NCBI GenBank assembly: GCA_041677345.1
Contig: JBAYQE010000112.1
Span: 1 to 8,049 of the forward strand
Direction: 5' to 3'
Length of the DNA: 8,049 nucleotides
Origin: JALOAT01 sp041677345
GTDB taxonomy: Bacteria > Pseudomonadota > Gammaproteobacteria > Thiohalomonadales > Thiohalomonadaceae
Shown here: positions 7,760-8,049 of the stretch, in pieces
Layout of the letters: every line of letters starts with the position of its first letter
Numbering within the stretch: the stretch's first letter is position 1
Position numbers and translations under genes: made by a program
Notes under the pieces: model-generated
Told to the model about the DNA's origin: nothing
The model's input: the letters and a program-made list of their open reading frames with translations, nothing else
Databases searched by the model: none

Positions 7760-7934
7760 GCGGTAGGCGCCCCGTAAGCATTCCGGGGACCACCCGCGGC
7801 ACAGGATCACCACAGCGCAATTTTGTGCAGCCACCGTGGTCGAAATGGCGACGGGTGCGCCAGCACGGCCCCGCAGGATGGCACGAATCCCCGCCAACCC
7901 GTCGGCCGGCGCTGTAAAGCGTGCGATTCTTCTC
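7760..7934. other. Intergenic region downstream of ycaO
   Basis: No gene is recognised here. It contains a weak CCCCG/CGGGG hairpin (7770-7774, 7784-7788) without a T-run, so termination of ycaO is not clearly marked. It also has a possible two-part stem CACC-GTCG/CGAC-GGTG beginning in the CCACCGTGGTCG block near 7832. Minus-strand open frames covering it are continuations of antisense frames over ycaO and are not credible. Confidence 0.5.
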
Positions 7935-7940
7935 TATACT
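7913..7940 (+). promoter_or_regulatory. Candidate promoter of the right-edge gene
   Basis: TATACT (7935-7940) is a close -10 match in a locally AT-rich patch, with a weak TGTAAA (7913-7918) sixteen bases upstream. Transcription would start about 20-25 bases before the ATG at 7970, giving a short leader. Confidence 0.5.
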
Positions 7941-7969
7941 GCGCGGCCTTTCGAACAGGCAGGAATCCC

Positions 7970-8049
7970 ATGACGTACACACTGACCGACAGCGACATCC
8001 TGGCGGTGGCGCTGTTGTCCGCCGAAGGACGCTACGAATACTGCGTGGA
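7970..8049 (+). CDS. 5' end of a small gene, possibly DUF2750 family (truncated by window)
   Basis: ATG 7970 has AGGA (7961-7964) five bases upstream and a promoter-like TATACT before that. The 26 visible codons read MTYTLTDSDILAVALLSAEG and then RYEYCV. The pattern 'TLTxxxxxxVxxLxAExRYxYxV' resembles the N-terminus of DUF2750 proteins, small bacterial proteins of unknown function, but only this fragment can be judged. The remainder lies beyond the right edge, so the family call is tentative while the presence of a gene start is fairly secure. Confidence 0.68.
   Translation, partial: MTYTLTDSDILAVALLSAEGRYEYCV

Noticed and set aside
6050..7897. A 615-codon open frame antisense to ycaO
   Set aside because: It lies directly opposite a gene with strong full-length homology, has low-complexity His/Gln/Gly-rich composition and no recognisable domain. 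Long antisense frames are expected in GC-rich DNA with strong third-position bias.
7795..7920. Possible cobalamin or SAM riboswitch upstream of the last gene
   Set aside because: No B12 box or SAM-I conserved core could be found, and the visible promoter lies downstream of this stretch.

Overview
This is an 8 kb chromosomal window of high-GC bacterial DNA. The gene content (cobalamin-dependent MetH, a DUF2058/YaiL protein, a full-length E. coli-type YcaO), the protein similarity to enterobacterial counterparts recalled from memory, and an inverted GTAGGAGCGG...-type REP pair all point to a gammaproteobacterium. A free-living, GC-rich lineage (Chromatiales, Xanthomonadales or Pseudomonas-like) is likely, but the genus cannot be fixed from this window. 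No tRNA, rRNA, CRISPR array, complete insertion sequence or prophage gene is visible. Most of the window looks like ordinary core genome with short accessory scraps between the genes.

Layout, left to right. (1) Bases 1-2355 (+) encode the C-terminal two thirds of methionine synthase MetH, cut by the window edge. (2) A short intergenic stretch (2356-2518) is bounded by inverted CGGAGGCCAC arms and precedes a TehB-like class I SAM methyltransferase (+). (3) Bases 3104-3496 lack an intact gene. They hold an inverted REP pair and minus-strand remnants, of which the clearer is the C-terminus of an NAD-dependent sugar epimerase-type SDR protein. (4) A secreted two-EF-hand protein (+) has a long Pro/Thr/Gly tail built from ten 10-residue repeats. 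(5) A MazG/RS21-C6-like nucleotide pyrophosphohydrolase (+) follows. (6) Next is a 105-residue unnamed protein (+) ending at a strong hairpin terminator. (7) A DUF2058/YaiL protein lies on the minus strand, diverging from (8) a 580-residue YcaO (+). Their shared 254-base region contains an 11-bp inverted repeat. (9) After a 210-base gap with a promoter, the first 26 codons of a small gene, possibly DUF2750, run off the right edge.

The genes do not form one obvious operon or pathway. MetH regenerates methionine, the precursor of S-adenosylmethionine, and the next gene uses S-adenosylmethionine, but the 163-base gap and repeat between them argue against tight coupling. YcaO (ribosomal protein S12 modification accessory in E. 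coli) and DUF2058 share a control region. I did not find a convincing new multi-gene system. The points most worth a second look are the roughly 70-residue insertion in MetH, the DUF2058/ycaO control region, the gene scar at 3203-3426, and the EF-hand/decamer-repeat protein.
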